From assembly GCF_008728515.1 (NCBI RefSeq), contig NC_044986.1, positions 53,060,855 through 53,124,854 on the forward strand: a stretch of 64,000 nt of DNA, given 5' to 3'. Source of the DNA: Papio anubis. Lineage: Eukaryota > Chordata > Mammalia > Primates > Cercopithecidae. The notes under the pieces are model-generated. The model had not been told where the DNA came from. It saw nothing but the letters and a program-made list of their open reading frames with translations, and made no database searches. Numbering within the stretch: position 1 is the stretch's first letter; each line of letters starts with the position of its first letter. Of this stretch, positions 10,226-21,595 are shown piece by piece. The position numbers were made by a program, and so were the translations under genes.

Positions 10226-12370
10226 GTAGCCTGAAAAAAATCATATCCTTAATTGTCCACTGCATTTCATCTTTCTTAGTACACAGAGAAGTTCACAGTG
10301 GCTTAAACACATCAGGTATACTTACAATACTATGCCTGGACATAGGCAGCTATTGACTTTGTTTTAGAGGACAGTAATATTAGGGCTCTGGTCAGTTGTC
10401 AGTTGTTTACATGGCCCTCTAAATTCCTTTAATCTACATCTTCAGACACTGATAGAAACAGTTTTATTATTTGTAGACATTAGTCTCCTTTTGTTATTCT
10501 GATTTCCTTTAATCACCTTTTTCATAGCGTCTATGCACTGCATTAAGGGGAGAAATGAGAATACGGTTAGAAAATCCTGTTTGTCTAAATGCTTTCTGTT
10601 TTACTTGTGGTGAAGTAGAAGTAAAAGCCCTGTGACTAGGAATTAGTTGTACCAATTATCTGCATTCATGTCTGTAAGTCATTTACTTAACTACCAAGTA
10701 GGCCGACTCAGACCTGCTATTTGTAAGAAAAGAGCTATAATGGCAAGTTAGAGATGGAAACAATAACTACTTGTTTTGTAGACAGACCGATTAAACTGGA
10801 CTGAGATCCCTCTTGTACAAAAGGCATCATTCCAGGTCAGAAGAGCTTCCAGGAGTCCTTTGATAAAAGACTACAATAGACCTCTTTTTCACATGTCATT
10901 CCTGGTCCTTCTTCTGTGGCAAGAGTGAATTTCTTAGGACATCCCCTGTATAGTTTGTTATTGAATTGGTTTGAAGCTTCTACACATTAATATGCCCAAA
11001 GCAATCTTATTAACTGCTCTCAGGCAAGAATATTACTGTTATAAAATGTTGCCTCTAATCAAACTACATTGTTTTCTCCTGATAATTAATAGCTTTGGGC
11101 ACCAGAAACAACCAACATTAGTTACATAACTCTCTTAGATTGAAGCAGCTCTTTCAATTATCTACTGGACAGGCAAGGCTGGAGGTTGGCCCTGATTTGG
11201 AATTGACATATAACTATGAACAAACTAAGCCCAGCAGGGAAAATCCCAAATAAGAGACTGCTTCCAAGACCAACTTGTTGTAACAGAATACATAATAAAA
11301 TAAGAAAGTATGCACAATTCACAATTCCAGCAGCAAAGACTCAGAAGTGAATGATCAGAGTCACTAGAGGCCATCATTTCCAACAACATTCTTTCTAATG
11401 TGATCTTGGAATAAATAAATAAAGATTAGCTAGATGTACACATTATAATAGGATCATTTGGCATGAATACAAATAATATTAATAGCCACTCATGATACAG
11501 AATAAAAATAAAGATAGTGATTTGCAAACCATGTAATTTGTTTTATTAAAAAATGTGTAATTGTGTAAATCATTGCCAAACTATAAGATAATTATGACAT
11601 ATTCTGCTAAGAATTTTAAAATTGAATTTAAAAACCACACTGAAACTGCCTACTTTTACATAATTTTTTACTCCAAGGCACTACAATCTTTTCTTAGAAC
11701 AGAAAGACCTAACAATTTGGCCTGCCTCTGGTAACACTAAGTCTATCATCTACAACTGATAAATAAATAAATACAAATTAAAATCATTTTCTTTCTGAGA
11801 AAAAACAAACAAAAGAAACAATAAAAAACAGCAATGAAAAAAGTTAACAATAACAACAGATATAGGGTCACTCTGACTATTTTTGGTTCCAAAGTCACAA
11901 AACATTAAATATGTCCCTTAAGCCTGAATCCCACAGCAATAATCACTGAAGCTCTGATTTTGGCTTTACTGATGTCTGAAGATCTTTGTTATAAACTTTG
12001 AGAGTCATGATCATGTGGCAGTTGATGTTTTCCACCATAAACAAACAATTTGGTAGCCTTTGTAATTTTGCAATTATATTTCCTCCAATACTTGTATTTG
12101 TAACTTGGCCAGCCAGACTGTCTGAAGGATGAGTTGAACTCTTTGTAAGTAAACTTTTACTTTCCATTTTAAATGTTTCCATCTCTAAGTTGATCTATGA
12201 TACTTCAATGAGCAGAAGCATTCTTTGTACTTGACCATTCTTCTCCAAGCATGCCTTTTATATTTCTTTCAATAAGACAGAATAATGTAGTTTCTATAAC
12301 CCCAAGCACTAGAACCAAAAAGCCTGATTATAAATCATATCTTCAATACTTTATGGTTACTGACCCAAAT
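10226..12370. other. Unique DNA, possible non-coding conserved segments
   Basis: No repeat is recognised across about 2.1 kb. The segment 10960-11110 contains ACATTGTTTTC and ATAATTAATAG and is a regulatory candidate. A 79-codon minus-strand frame (11943-12182) has unremarkable composition but no family I recognise; an old processed-pseudogene fragment cannot be excluded. Confidence 0.4.
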
Positions 12371-12617
12371 TAACAATAATACTAATAATAATAATAATGA
12401 TAACTGATATTGGCTTAGAGTGTATTTTATCATTTAATTATCACAACAACTCTATGAGATGAGTACTTTCATTATTCCCCACAGTAAATAGGAATAGAAT
12501 TCCCATCTATGAATGGGGCCCACAAGAGCTAAATAATTGGGCTGGGATAACTCAACTAATACATAGCCAACTAAGGATTTCACTCAGGTTTATATGACTT
12601 TAAACTTGTGCCCCCGT
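12371..12617 (-). mobile_element. MIR SINE with embedded (AAT)n
   Basis: Reverse-complement MIR order: 'attatcacaacaactctatg', 'atgagtactttcattattcc', and later 'aaggatttcactcaggtt'. An (AAT)n run at about 12374-12398 adjoins its 3'-end side. Confidence 0.65.
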
Positions 12618-12713
12618 ACAGCTAGGCACTGTGATGTTAGCCTATAGTCTCAGTTACTAATAAGGCTGAGACAGGAGGATAGATTGAGCTCAGGGATTTG
12701 AGATCAGCCTAAG
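12618..12713 (+). mobile_element. Alu left monomer (FLAM-like), 5' piece
   Basis: A diverged left arm from CTAGGCACTGTGATGTTAGC to GAGATCAGCCTAAG. It breaks exactly where the THE1 provirus starts, and the remaining part (CTGGGCAACATTTAAAAAG) resumes at 15427. The Alu monomer was therefore present before the retroviral insertion. Confidence 0.75.
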
Positions 12714-13069
12714 TGATATTGTCAGGCCATGTTCCCACCCAAATCTCACCTTGAATTGTAGTTCCCATAATCCCCCCATGTCATAGGAGGGACCTGGTGG
12801 GGAATTATTGGATAATAGGGCAGTTTCCCCCATGCTGTTCTTGTGATAGCAGGTGAGCACAAAATCTGATACTTTTATTTGTGTCTGGCATTTTCACTGC
12901 TGGCACTATTCTCTCTCCTCCTGCCCTGTGAACAAGTGCCTTCCACCATGATTGTAAATTTCCTGAGGCCTATCAAGCCATGTGGAAATGTGAGTCAGTT
13001 AAACCTCTTTTCTTTATAAATTACCCAGTCTCAGATATTTCTTCGTAGTAGCATGAGAACAGACTAACA
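12714..13069 (+). mobile_element. THE1-type MaLR 5' LTR
   Basis: A ~356-bp LTR beginning TGATATT and ending GACTAACA. Family landmarks include CCCACCCAAATCTCACC and TTAAACCTCTTTTCTTTATA. It pairs with the 3' LTR at 15072-15426. The five bases before it (CTAAG) compare with CTGGG after the 3' LTR, a decayed 5-bp target duplication. Confidence 0.9.
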
Positions 13070-15071
13070 TAGTAAATTGGTACTGAGAGTGAGGTGCTGC
13101 TTTAAAGATACCTGAAAATGTGGAAGTGATTTCAGAACTTGGTAACAGGCAGAGATTGGAACAGTTTGAAGGGCTCAGAAGAGGACAGAAAGAGGTGGGA
13201 ATGTCTGGAACTTCCTAGAGACTTGTTGAATGGCTTTGACCAAAATGCTGATAGTGCTATAGACAATGAAGTCCAAGGTGAGGTGATATCAGATGGTGTG
13301 ATGGTTAATACTCAGTGTCAACTTGATTGGATTGAAGGATACAAAGTATTGATCTGGGTGTGTCTATGACGCTGTTGCCAAAGGAGATTAATATTTGAGT
13401 CAGTGACCTGGGAAAGGCGGACCCACCCTTAATCTGGGTTGGCACAATCTAATCAGCTGCAAGTATGGCTAGAATATAAGCAGGCAGAAAAATGTGAAAA
13501 GAGAGACTGGTCTAGGCTTCCAGCCTACATCTTTCACCTGTGCTGGATGCTTCCTGACCTTGAATATCAGACACCAGGTTCTTCGGTTTTGGAACTCAGA
13601 CTGGCTCTCCTTGCTCCTCAGCCTACAGATGGCCTATTGTGGGACATTGTGATGGTGTGAGTCAATACTTAATGAACTCCTATATATATAAATGGAATAT
13701 ATATAAATATGTATATATATTCCATTAGTTTCAGAGTTCCATGCCTCTAGAGAACCCCGATTAATACAAATTAAGATGAAAAAGTACTTGAGAACTGGAA
13801 CAAAGGTGACCCTTTCTATGCTTTAGCAAAGAGACTGGCAGCATTTTGCCACTGTCCTACAGATCTGTGGAATTTTCAACTTGAGAGAGATGATTTAGGA
13901 TATATGGCAGAATAAGTTTCTAAGCAGCAACACATTCAAGAGGAAGCAGAACATAAAAGTTTGGGAAATTTGCAGCCTGACAATGCAGTAGAAAAGAAAA
14001 ACCTATATTCTGGGGAGAACCTCAAGCATGCTGCAGAAATTTGCGTAAGTAACAAGGAGCTGAATGTTAATCACCAAGACAATGGGGAAAATGTCTCCAG
14101 GGCATGTCAGAGACCTTAATGGCAACCCTTCCCATCACAGACTCAGAGACCTAAAAGGTCCTGAGGGACGTCCTGCTCCGTGCAGCCCCACAACATGGCG
14201 CCCTGCATACCAGCTGCTTCAGTTCCAGCTGTGGCTAAAATGGGCCAACATACAGCTCGGCTGTTGCTTCAGAGGGAACAAGCCCCAAACCTTTGTGGTT
14301 TATACCTGGTGTTGGGCGTCTGGGTCCACAAAAGTCAATATTTGAGGTTTGGGAACCTCCATCTAGGTTTCAGAGCACATATGGAAATGTCTGCATGTCC
14401 ATGCAGAAGTTTGCTGCAGGGGTGGAGCCCTCATGAAAAACCTCTGCCAGGGCAGTGCAGAAGGGAAAAGTGGAGTCAGAGCCTCCACCCAGAGTCCCCA
14501 CTGGGCCACTGCCTAGTGGAACAGTGAGAAGAGGGCCACTGTCCTCCAGAACCCAGAATTGTTGACCCACCAACAGCTTGTACCATGCACCTAGAAAAGC
14601 TGCAGACACTCAATGCCAGCTTATGAAAGCAGCCAGGAAAGGGGCTGCACCCTGCAAAGCCACAGGGTTGGATATGCCCAAGGCTGTGAAAGCCCATCTC
14701 TTTCATCAGCATGACCTGGATATGGGACATAAAGACAAGGGGATCATTGTGAAACTTTAAGGTTTAATGACTGCCCTCTTGGATTTCAGACTTGCATGGG
14801 GCCTATAGCCACCTTGTGTTGGCCAATTTCTCGCACTTGGAACAGGTGTATATACCCAATGCCTGTACCAGCATTGTATCTTGGAAGAAACTAACTTGTG
14901 TTTGATTTTAGTGGCGCATAGGCAGAAGGAGCTTGTGTTGTCTCAAATAAGACTTGGTACTTGGACTTTTGAATTAATGTTGGAATGAGATAAGACTTTG
15001 GGGAACTGTTGGGAAGGCATAATTGTGTTTTGAAATGTAAAGACATGAGATTTGGGAGGCCCAGGGCAGAA
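13070..15071 (+). mobile_element. THE1-type MaLR internal region (interrupted)
   Basis: The non-env internal sequence typical of THE1/MST elements, starting at AAATTGGTACTGAGAGTGAG just after the 5' LTR and reaching a purine-rich stretch before the 3' LTR. It belongs to the ERV-L/MaLR group and has no intact coding frame; the 93- and 115-codon frames near 14.1-14.5 kb are relics or chance. It is split by another LTR at 13297-13768. Confidence 0.88.
13297..13768 (+). mobile_element. ERV-L-type LTR (MLT2-like) nested in THE1
   Basis: A ~470-bp block starts TGTGATGGTTAATACTCAGT and ends GAGAACCCCGATTAATACA, the TG...CA layout of a solo LTR. Its ends resemble MLT2-group ERV-L LTRs from memory. 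An AT-rich (TATATA) segment at 13681-13728 lies near the 3' end. THE1 sequence continues on both sides, so it inserted later. The exact target duplication is not clear. Confidence 0.6.
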
Positions 15072-15426
15072 TGATATGCTTTGGCTGTGATCTCACCCAA
15101 TCTGATCTTGAATTGTAGTTCCCACAATCCCCACATGTTGTGGAAGGGACTCGATGTGAAGTGATTGAATCATGGGAAAGGTTTCCCCCATGCTGTTCTC
15201 ATTATAGTGAGTGAGTGTCACAAGAGCTGATGGTTTAATAAGTGTCTGACATTTTCCCTTCTTGCAGTCATTCTCTCTTCTGCCACCCTGTGAAGAGGTG
15301 CCGTCTGTCATGATTGTAAGTTTTATGAGTCCTCATGCAGAACTCTGAGTTAATTAAGCTTCTTTTATTTTTAAATTATCCAGGTTCAGATATTTCTTCA
15401 TAGCAATATGAGAACAGACTATAACA
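15072..15426 (+). mobile_element. THE1-type MaLR 3' LTR
   Basis: A ~355-bp LTR starting TGATATGCTTTGGCTGTGAT and ending AGACTATAACA. It is the partner of 12714-13069. Comparing the two LTRs would date the insertion. Confidence 0.9.
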
Positions 15427-15456
15427 CTGGGCAACATTTAAAAAGAAAATAAAAGT
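15427..15456 (+). mobile_element. Alu left monomer (FLAM-like), 3' piece
   Basis: CTGGGCAACATTTAAAAAGA followed by an A-rich tail continues the monomer broken at 12713. Confidence 0.7.
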
Positions 15457-15582
15457 CTGCCCTTCATCAGCTTCTCTATGTGAATAAAAGAGAAGTAGAA
15501 TTCTTATAAATCTGCTTGAGTGACAAGAAAATATATATGTTGTCTGAAGTGCATGTAAGTGGCACAAGTTTTATATATTTCA

Positions 15583-15718
15583 GGCTGGGTGCGGTGGCTC
15601 ACGCCTGAAATCCCAGCACTTTGGGAGGCTAAGGTAGGCGGATCACAAGGTCAGGAGATCGAGACCATCCTGGCTAACACAGTGAAACCCCCTCTCTACT
15701 AAAAACACACAAAAAATA
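15583..15718 (+). mobile_element. Extra Alu left arm, first part of a three-monomer Alu
   Basis: An AluY-like left arm from GGCTGGGTGCGGTGGCTCAC through CTCTACTAAAAACACACAAA stops at the A-rich linker and is followed directly by a complete Alu (15719). No right arm is present between them. The sequence before it (TATATTTCA) resembles that after the final A-tail (CTAATTTCAG), suggesting one insertion unit. Confidence 0.85.
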
Positions 15719-16024
15719 GGCTGGGCGTGGTGACTCACGCCTGTAATCCCAGCACTTTGGGAGGCCAAGGCAGGCGGATCACAAGGTCAGGAGATCAAGA
15801 ACATCCTGGCTAACATGGTGAAACACCATCTCTACTAAAAATGTAAAAAATTAGCCGGGCGTGGTGGTGGGCACCTGTAGTCCCAGCTACTCAGGAGGCT
15901 GAGGCAGGAGAATGGCGCAAACCTGGGAGGCGGAGCTTGCAGTTAGCCGAGATCATGCCACTGCACTCCAGCCTGGGACACAGAGAGAGACTCCGTCTCA
16001 AAAAAAAAAAAAAAAAAAAAAAAA
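15719..16024 (+). mobile_element. AluY (full dimer, second part of the three-monomer Alu)
   Basis: A complete Alu from GGCTGGGCGTGGTGACTCAC to a 24-nt A-tail. It retains AluY-like features (CATCCTGGCTAACATGGTGA). It is joined head-to-tail to the extra left arm at 15583-15718. Confidence 0.93.
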
Positions 16025-16206
16025 TCTAATTTCAGAAGTGCTGGATAATTGATTAATTTCCCAGAGAAAAATTTTTGACTGCAAAATGCTGTGCTGTAGA
16101 ACCTAGTCTATTAATAAGGTTTCTTATTGAAACATCTCTTCAATTTTCTTGCTACTGTAGCAAGGTCAGTAATTGCTGACCCCTGAAGCTTCTTTTGATA
16201 TTTTCC

Positions 16207-16467
16207 TTTTTTTTTTTTTTTTTTTTTTGAGATGGAGTCTCGCTCTGTTGCCCAGGCTGGAGTGCAGTGGCTTCATCTGGGCTCACTGCAAGCTCCGCCT
16301 CCCGGGACTACAGGCGCCTGCCACCTTGCCCGGCTAGTTTTTTGTATTTTTTTTAGTAGAGATGGGGTTTCACCATGTTAGCCAGGATGATCTGGATCTC
16401 CTGACCTCGTGATCCGCCCCTCTCGGTCTCCCAAAGTGCTGGGATTACAGGCTTGAGCCACCGCGCC
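16207..16467 (-). mobile_element. AluY with internal deletion
   Basis: Starts with a 22-nt T-run and GAGATGGAGTCTCGCTCTGT; ends GGCTTGAGCCACCGCGCC. About 40 bp of the left-arm/linker side are missing: CCGCCTCCCGG joins straight to GACTACAGGCG. The GGCTTGAGCC variant points to an Old World monkey AluY. The last few 5' bases are also lost. Confidence 0.92.
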
Positions 16468-16639
16468 TCCAAGCCATACAATGCATTAGGAGAGACATTC
16501 TATGAGAATAGTTGATAAGTAGTAGCTGCATATTAGCAATTGGTGATCCCATGGGTGTCAAGCAAAGAGTAGTAGGAGATGGGACTACTTCCTACCTCAT
16601 CACCACCTTATTATTCTTTTGTGTAAATTCTTGCTTTTG

Positions 16640-18830
16640 TGGGAGCCATGGCTAAAGGCCCATGCTAAAAAAATCACTGGCATGAGGCAGATTAATTAAT
16701 AGGAGAAAAGGCAAACAAATTTATTTACTTGTATACATGGCAGCCTTGAGAATAAAGACCCGACTTCCCAATGAGATACAGAAACTGGTATACCATTGTG
16801 AAGTTTAGTAAGAATGGGGACTTGGATTCTGGTAAAACAGGTTATGGAAAAGAGGCAAAAACGAATTCTACTGAGGGGCAATAAATGATTGCTAGGGAGA
16901 ATGATTGGATAGGGAACAGAGATTGATTTGTGAATAATTTTATTTGTGACTTAAATAATCTTTGAAGACAGTCATTATTATCATAAAAGGTCTGCTCAGG
17001 TGTGATCACATCTTGGCCTTCTTTTCTGCAATAGATAATGAGATAATAAGGAGGGGAAGAAAGAGCAATTGTTCTCCTTGGTAGGCATGAATCTCAGGCA
17101 GATAAAGAAACTTCAGGGTTTTTGGAAGAAACATGAAGGAGGGGTCTAGACAAAGAGAAGGTTAGAGAGGCCCTGAGGCTTCCTTAGTTCAGTATATCAA
17201 AATGACACATTTTGGGATGTTGGTTTCTGAGCCCCAGCATTTCCCTGTCTTAAGCTTTCCTAGATCTTTTATGCAATAAAAGCTGAGTTGGGGGCTGTGA
17301 AAGAGAAATAAATATAAGTTAAAAGCTGAGTGGCAATGGATTCCATTTAACCAGTTTGGGGACAAACCATTTCCATTAAGCAATTGTATCTCATTTTAGA
17401 AGATGGTATCACAAACTGTCTTTCAAACAGAAGAAAAATATAGGTTAATGTTGGAAACAATCCATAAACTAGCTTCCTTTTCCTTCAATTTTGGAAGTCA
17501 GTCAGATGAGGTGTCTAGATTTCAGAATCAAAACTTCCCTGATTAAATAGGAAGAAGGTAGTGGCAATTTGACAAGTTTCTCTTGCCTGTGTCACAAGTA
17601 TGAGCTTCAGCTTGCAGGGTCTAAGGAAAAAGGTAGTAGCAATTTCATTTATTCCAAGTCAGAAAACGTAAGAAAAAATTTAAAATGCTAATTTGGAGGC
17701 TTAGAACCAGAAGACAATTCAGGATTCAGTCCAAATTTTAGAAAACAATAAAAACTCATTAATAATGGACAAGACAATAATCTAATAATGAGTGTAGTAT
17801 AATTTCCTTTTTCTCTCTTCAGTCATACCTTTCTACCAGATGCAAATCAAAACAGGGCCAATTAATTTGCAAAATAAGTCTCTGTTTTACTATATTTGGT
17901 CTGATTATTTGCATAAAGTACAGCACAAATAATTATTTGCCGTAAAGGCTGTTTTAAATTGGCTTTATATTGGAACTTTATTTTTTGTAATATATAAGAA
18001 ATCTCAGATTTGACCTTTTAAAAGCCTCTTAAGCACAGCCAAGGGTTTATCTGTGTCTGCAGATACCTGTATAAGTTGGGTGAATTCCTCTCTTCTTGAG
18101 GTTCCAGAAAAACTTGAGGTTTCTGGGCCTGTCAAAAAGTTACATTCTTTGCTTACCACAGGTTAGAAACCCTGTAAAGTTACTAAATAGATAAGTAAAA
18201 AGGCTAATTTTTCCAAGAGAATTTATTGGTTCTGTAAGTCCACATCAATTCCTCAAAACAGTATGCTCATTTCTGAAAATATGCCATTCTAGTAAAAGGC
18301 TTGATAAAATAACTAGTGTCTCTAATTATGCCCTGTTACAACAGAAAACAGATTCTTATTAAACTTATGCCAATAACTATATTGCCATAAGTTAGAAATA
18401 TATATAGTTGCCAAATTCTGGAGAAAATAGGTAGAGAGGAAGAAATGTGCTTTCAATTTCTCTCAGAAGGTTATACTTTACTTAAATGTTAAAAGCTGTA
18501 AACACAAGTTTAAAAGGAAAAAAAAAAAGTTTTTTTGACTCTGAAAATCAAGACAAAATGCAATGTTTCAAATAGAAAAGTTACTTAAAATTATTTTAGT
18601 CTTCTAGTAGTTCAGTTCCAATTACTTAATTCATTCCACAGTTTCTTAGTTAGAGTTTTGGAAGGTTTATATTTCTTTTCTTTCCCTAGTCCAATGGCAC
18701 AATCTCCAAAGTCATCAGAAATCTGCATTCAAGAGGACCCATCAGAGTCTTTTCCATGAACTTCCCTAAAGAATAAGTAAAGTTTGAACTATATCTGATT
18801 ATAAACCTTTATTGTGAAAAGAATAAAAGT
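16640..18830. other. AT-rich sequence, possibly a degraded endogenous retrovirus
   Basis: The segment 16640-17240 has a texture I associate with old ERV LTRs (AGGCCCTGAGGCTTCC, CACATTTTGGGATGTTGG), and 17440-18800 reads like decayed retroviral internal DNA. I cannot name a family or find paired LTRs. No open frame of note. Confidence 0.2.
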
Positions 18831-20744
18831 AAAAAATAATAGTCTTATAAACCTCATTGTTAAGGATATTTATTTATTTGTTGTACATAATAGGATTGCC
18901 ATCAAGTTTGATATATTAAATTGACTTTATCAAATTGTAATGTCAAATAAATAATTACTTCCACACTTAAGCAAAATGATTAAAATTTAATAAGATGTAT
19001 ATATATATCAGAAATAACAATATCCATAGAATATTAAGTTTAAAGAGGACAAGGGAACATTTAATCAAACTCATTTACTTTATATATACACACAAAATGA
19101 AGGTACTAGATATATTGAAGCCTTTTCCATTAAATCTGCATTTTAACAATTTTCTCATGTAAGTAATATACTGTAAAATATTTTAAAACTGCTACTATAG
19201 CACCATTTTCCTGTTTTCTAGAAAATATTAAATCTTACTTGCAATAAAGATTTGCCCTTGAAGTACAAATATTTTTTAATGCAATAACAGGCAGTTAGAT
19301 ACCTGAGTTAGCTTATTCATAAGTAAGTCATTATTATAAATCACTGTCCACACCTTTAGATGCAACAACTTTTTAATTTCTCTAACAGTACAGAAATAGT
19401 GAAAGCAAGTAAGAAAACAAAAATACACTTCCTATATACATGTACAAAATTTACAGACCTCCTGAAATACCTCTCTCAGATCATATTAGAATGACTGGTC
19501 GTACATGTAAAAAATAACTAAGTGGTATTAAAGGGACTCTAAATACTTTGGGATAATTTTGCAAATAATTTTTCCCCAATGCAAAAGAATCACAAAGATA
19601 TATTAGCAAAGAATAGAAAAGTTAGTGGCTGAAGAGAGGAAAGGTGTACTATGGTTTAGTGAACTACTTAATTTCTGGAATCCTGCAGAACGCAATTAAA
19701 ATTTAAATGCAATTGTGAATGATGTGCTTTACTGATGAGTTTACAGTAAATTATTATTCCTAATACTCCTAATATATTCATTGAAAGTGAAACCTTAAAT
19801 CTGAAAGATTTGTTTTGACTATCAATTTATCATTATTACAACCTTTCTTTGCTTGGGTAAAACATATATGCTATTATTTGTTAAATGAAAAAGTCTTTGA
19901 AAATAAACATTTATAATATAATTACTAGAACAATTATGGTAAACAACTCATAAGGAACTCATATCACTCTTATATTAGTATCAGCAAAATTGTTTTTTGG
20001 GAAATTGCTAAGAAAATTAATTTTATATTTATTCCAAGATGTAATAAAATTACATTATAATACAAAATAACCATAATAATAAAAACTTATTATAAAATAT
20101 CTGCCTCATCAACCTCAGGCCTGATATAACAAGTTATTTGTTATGGTTACTAAATGCATAAAAGTACATTAGGCAAAATTAGATTATCTTTATTAATTTT
20201 TGTCAATAAACTCAATTTTGAAAGCCTAATCCCTGTTCAGTTAGAAACAATTTTATACTGATAATTCACTCATTTGCAAGTGGAAACATTACTATTTGGC
20301 TGATTCAAATAGATGATTTTAAAAACTTTTAGCACAACTGATAATTACTGTGATTTATTGCAATTTATTAAAAGACTATAATGATTCAAAACTTTTTACT
20401 TGGGAAAGTTACTTCTTATAGCATGAATCTTGTTCTCACTCTCAATGTTGCTTACTCTGTTAAAAGGAAGGGAAAGAGAGAAAAAAATTAAAAGTTTATT
20501 ATTACATAGTTTTCCTGCTAAAGTTTTATAGCAAAGAGAGCTCTGTTCCATTAAATTATCCACTGATACCTCACAAGTTTGCCATTAGTGAATGCATGAA
20601 TGCATACTAACCCTCTCAAAGCAGATGGTGCTTATTGGTTGGCATTTTACTTTAAAGAGATTTCCTTTCTCCGAAATTTGTATACTTTCTTATTACATAC
20701 ACAATGCATTTGTGTCTTACTATTTTATTCAATGTGTTGTATTG
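18831..20744. other. Strongly AT-rich unique DNA
   Basis: About 1.9 kb of A/T-dominated sequence with short TATATA runs (about 18999-19008 and 19081-19087). No repeat family or gene is recognised. Confidence 0.6.
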
Positions 20745-21010
20745 TGATACTGCCATCATTTATTTTGATGCTCAGGTAGTACTAGATTTGGCCAATGTGA
20801 GCCATTTCAAGCTGGCTTCTCTATACCTTTCTGATATGTCTCCATCAATTTTGGAGTATGTTCTTAATTTCTACCACATAGTTTTCCAGGTTATTTCTTG
20901 TACTTTCTCTGTCCCAGTCCTGAAATCAACCATTTCTCCAAGGAGACCCAGTTCCATTTAATAGAGTGTTATTTGAAGACCAAGACCTGGAAACTCATTT
21001 TGCATATTAC
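20745..21010. mobile_element. Old L1M 3'UTR-like fragment
   Basis: The sequence around GATTTGGCCAATGTGAGCC, then GAAATCAACCATTTCTCCAA and GGAGACCCAGTTCCATTTAA resembles a common mammalian L1 3'UTR segment. The 85-codon frame crossing it (20704-20961) is not a gene. Orientation is not assigned. Confidence 0.45.
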
Positions 21011-21059
21011 TTTTGAACTACAAAATGAATTGTCATACCTGCTCTGCTTGATCCTTATT

Positions 21060-21225
21060 AACTACTGAAACATCCTCCAGTTGTTTTCCTGCATCCCTTC
21101 TCTCTTGCACTCTATACCAACCAAATTATTCATACGACAGCCAGATGTATCTTTTTAAAATGTGTATCAGAACACCTCTTTAACCTTCTTACACTCTCTA
21201 AGGACTTCATTTTGCAAATTAAATT
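21060..21225 (+). mobile_element. L2 LINE fragment
   Basis: The 'acgacagccagatgtatcttt', 'ttaaaatgtgtatcagaacac' and 'taaccttcttacactctcta' order matches sense L2 3' sequence. Confidence 0.6.
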
Positions 21226-21229
21226 TTAG

Positions 21230-21311
21230 AAAGAAAAAGAAGAAAGAAAAAAGAAGGAAGGAAAGAAAGAAGAAAAGAAGGAAGGAAGGAAGAAAAAAGG
21301 AGAGGGGAAAA
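21230..21311. repeat. GA-rich (AAG/AAGG)n tract
   Basis: About 80 bp of nearly pure purine, a smaller companion of the 21596-22014 tract. Confidence 0.95.
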
Positions 21312-21324
21312 ACGATAAAGATCC

Positions 21325-21455
21325 TGAGATGTATTGTTTAACATAAGACCTATTATTAAAAATAATACATACTTAAAAATTTTCTAAGAGGATAGATCTT
21401 ATCGTAAGTACTCTGAACAGAAAACAGAAAACAAAAACAAACAAAAAACAGCAGT
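21325..21455 (+). mobile_element. L1 3' end fragment
   Basis: 'gagatgtattgtttaacata', 'aataatacatacttaaaaat', 'ctaagaggatagatcttatc' followed by an A-rich stretch is the usual end of an old L1 3'UTR in sense orientation. Confidence 0.6.
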
Positions 21456-21595
21456 GCCAGGAGAAAGCCTTAGGAGGGTTCCCTGGATAAGTTGATCGCG
21501 TCTTTCAATGAAAATAATGGTTTCATGAATCCTGGATATCTCCTCGATACATATTAATGTTTACAACTTTGTATAATCAATAATACCACCCTAAT

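Noticed and set aside
11943..12182. 79-codon minus-strand frame as a processed pseudogene
   Set aside because: No family recognised and no poly(A) or target duplication seen; kept only as an unresolved possibility.
14064..14527. 93- and 115-codon frames in the THE1 internal region
   Set aside because: They lie within non-functional MaLR internal DNA and overlap in different frames.
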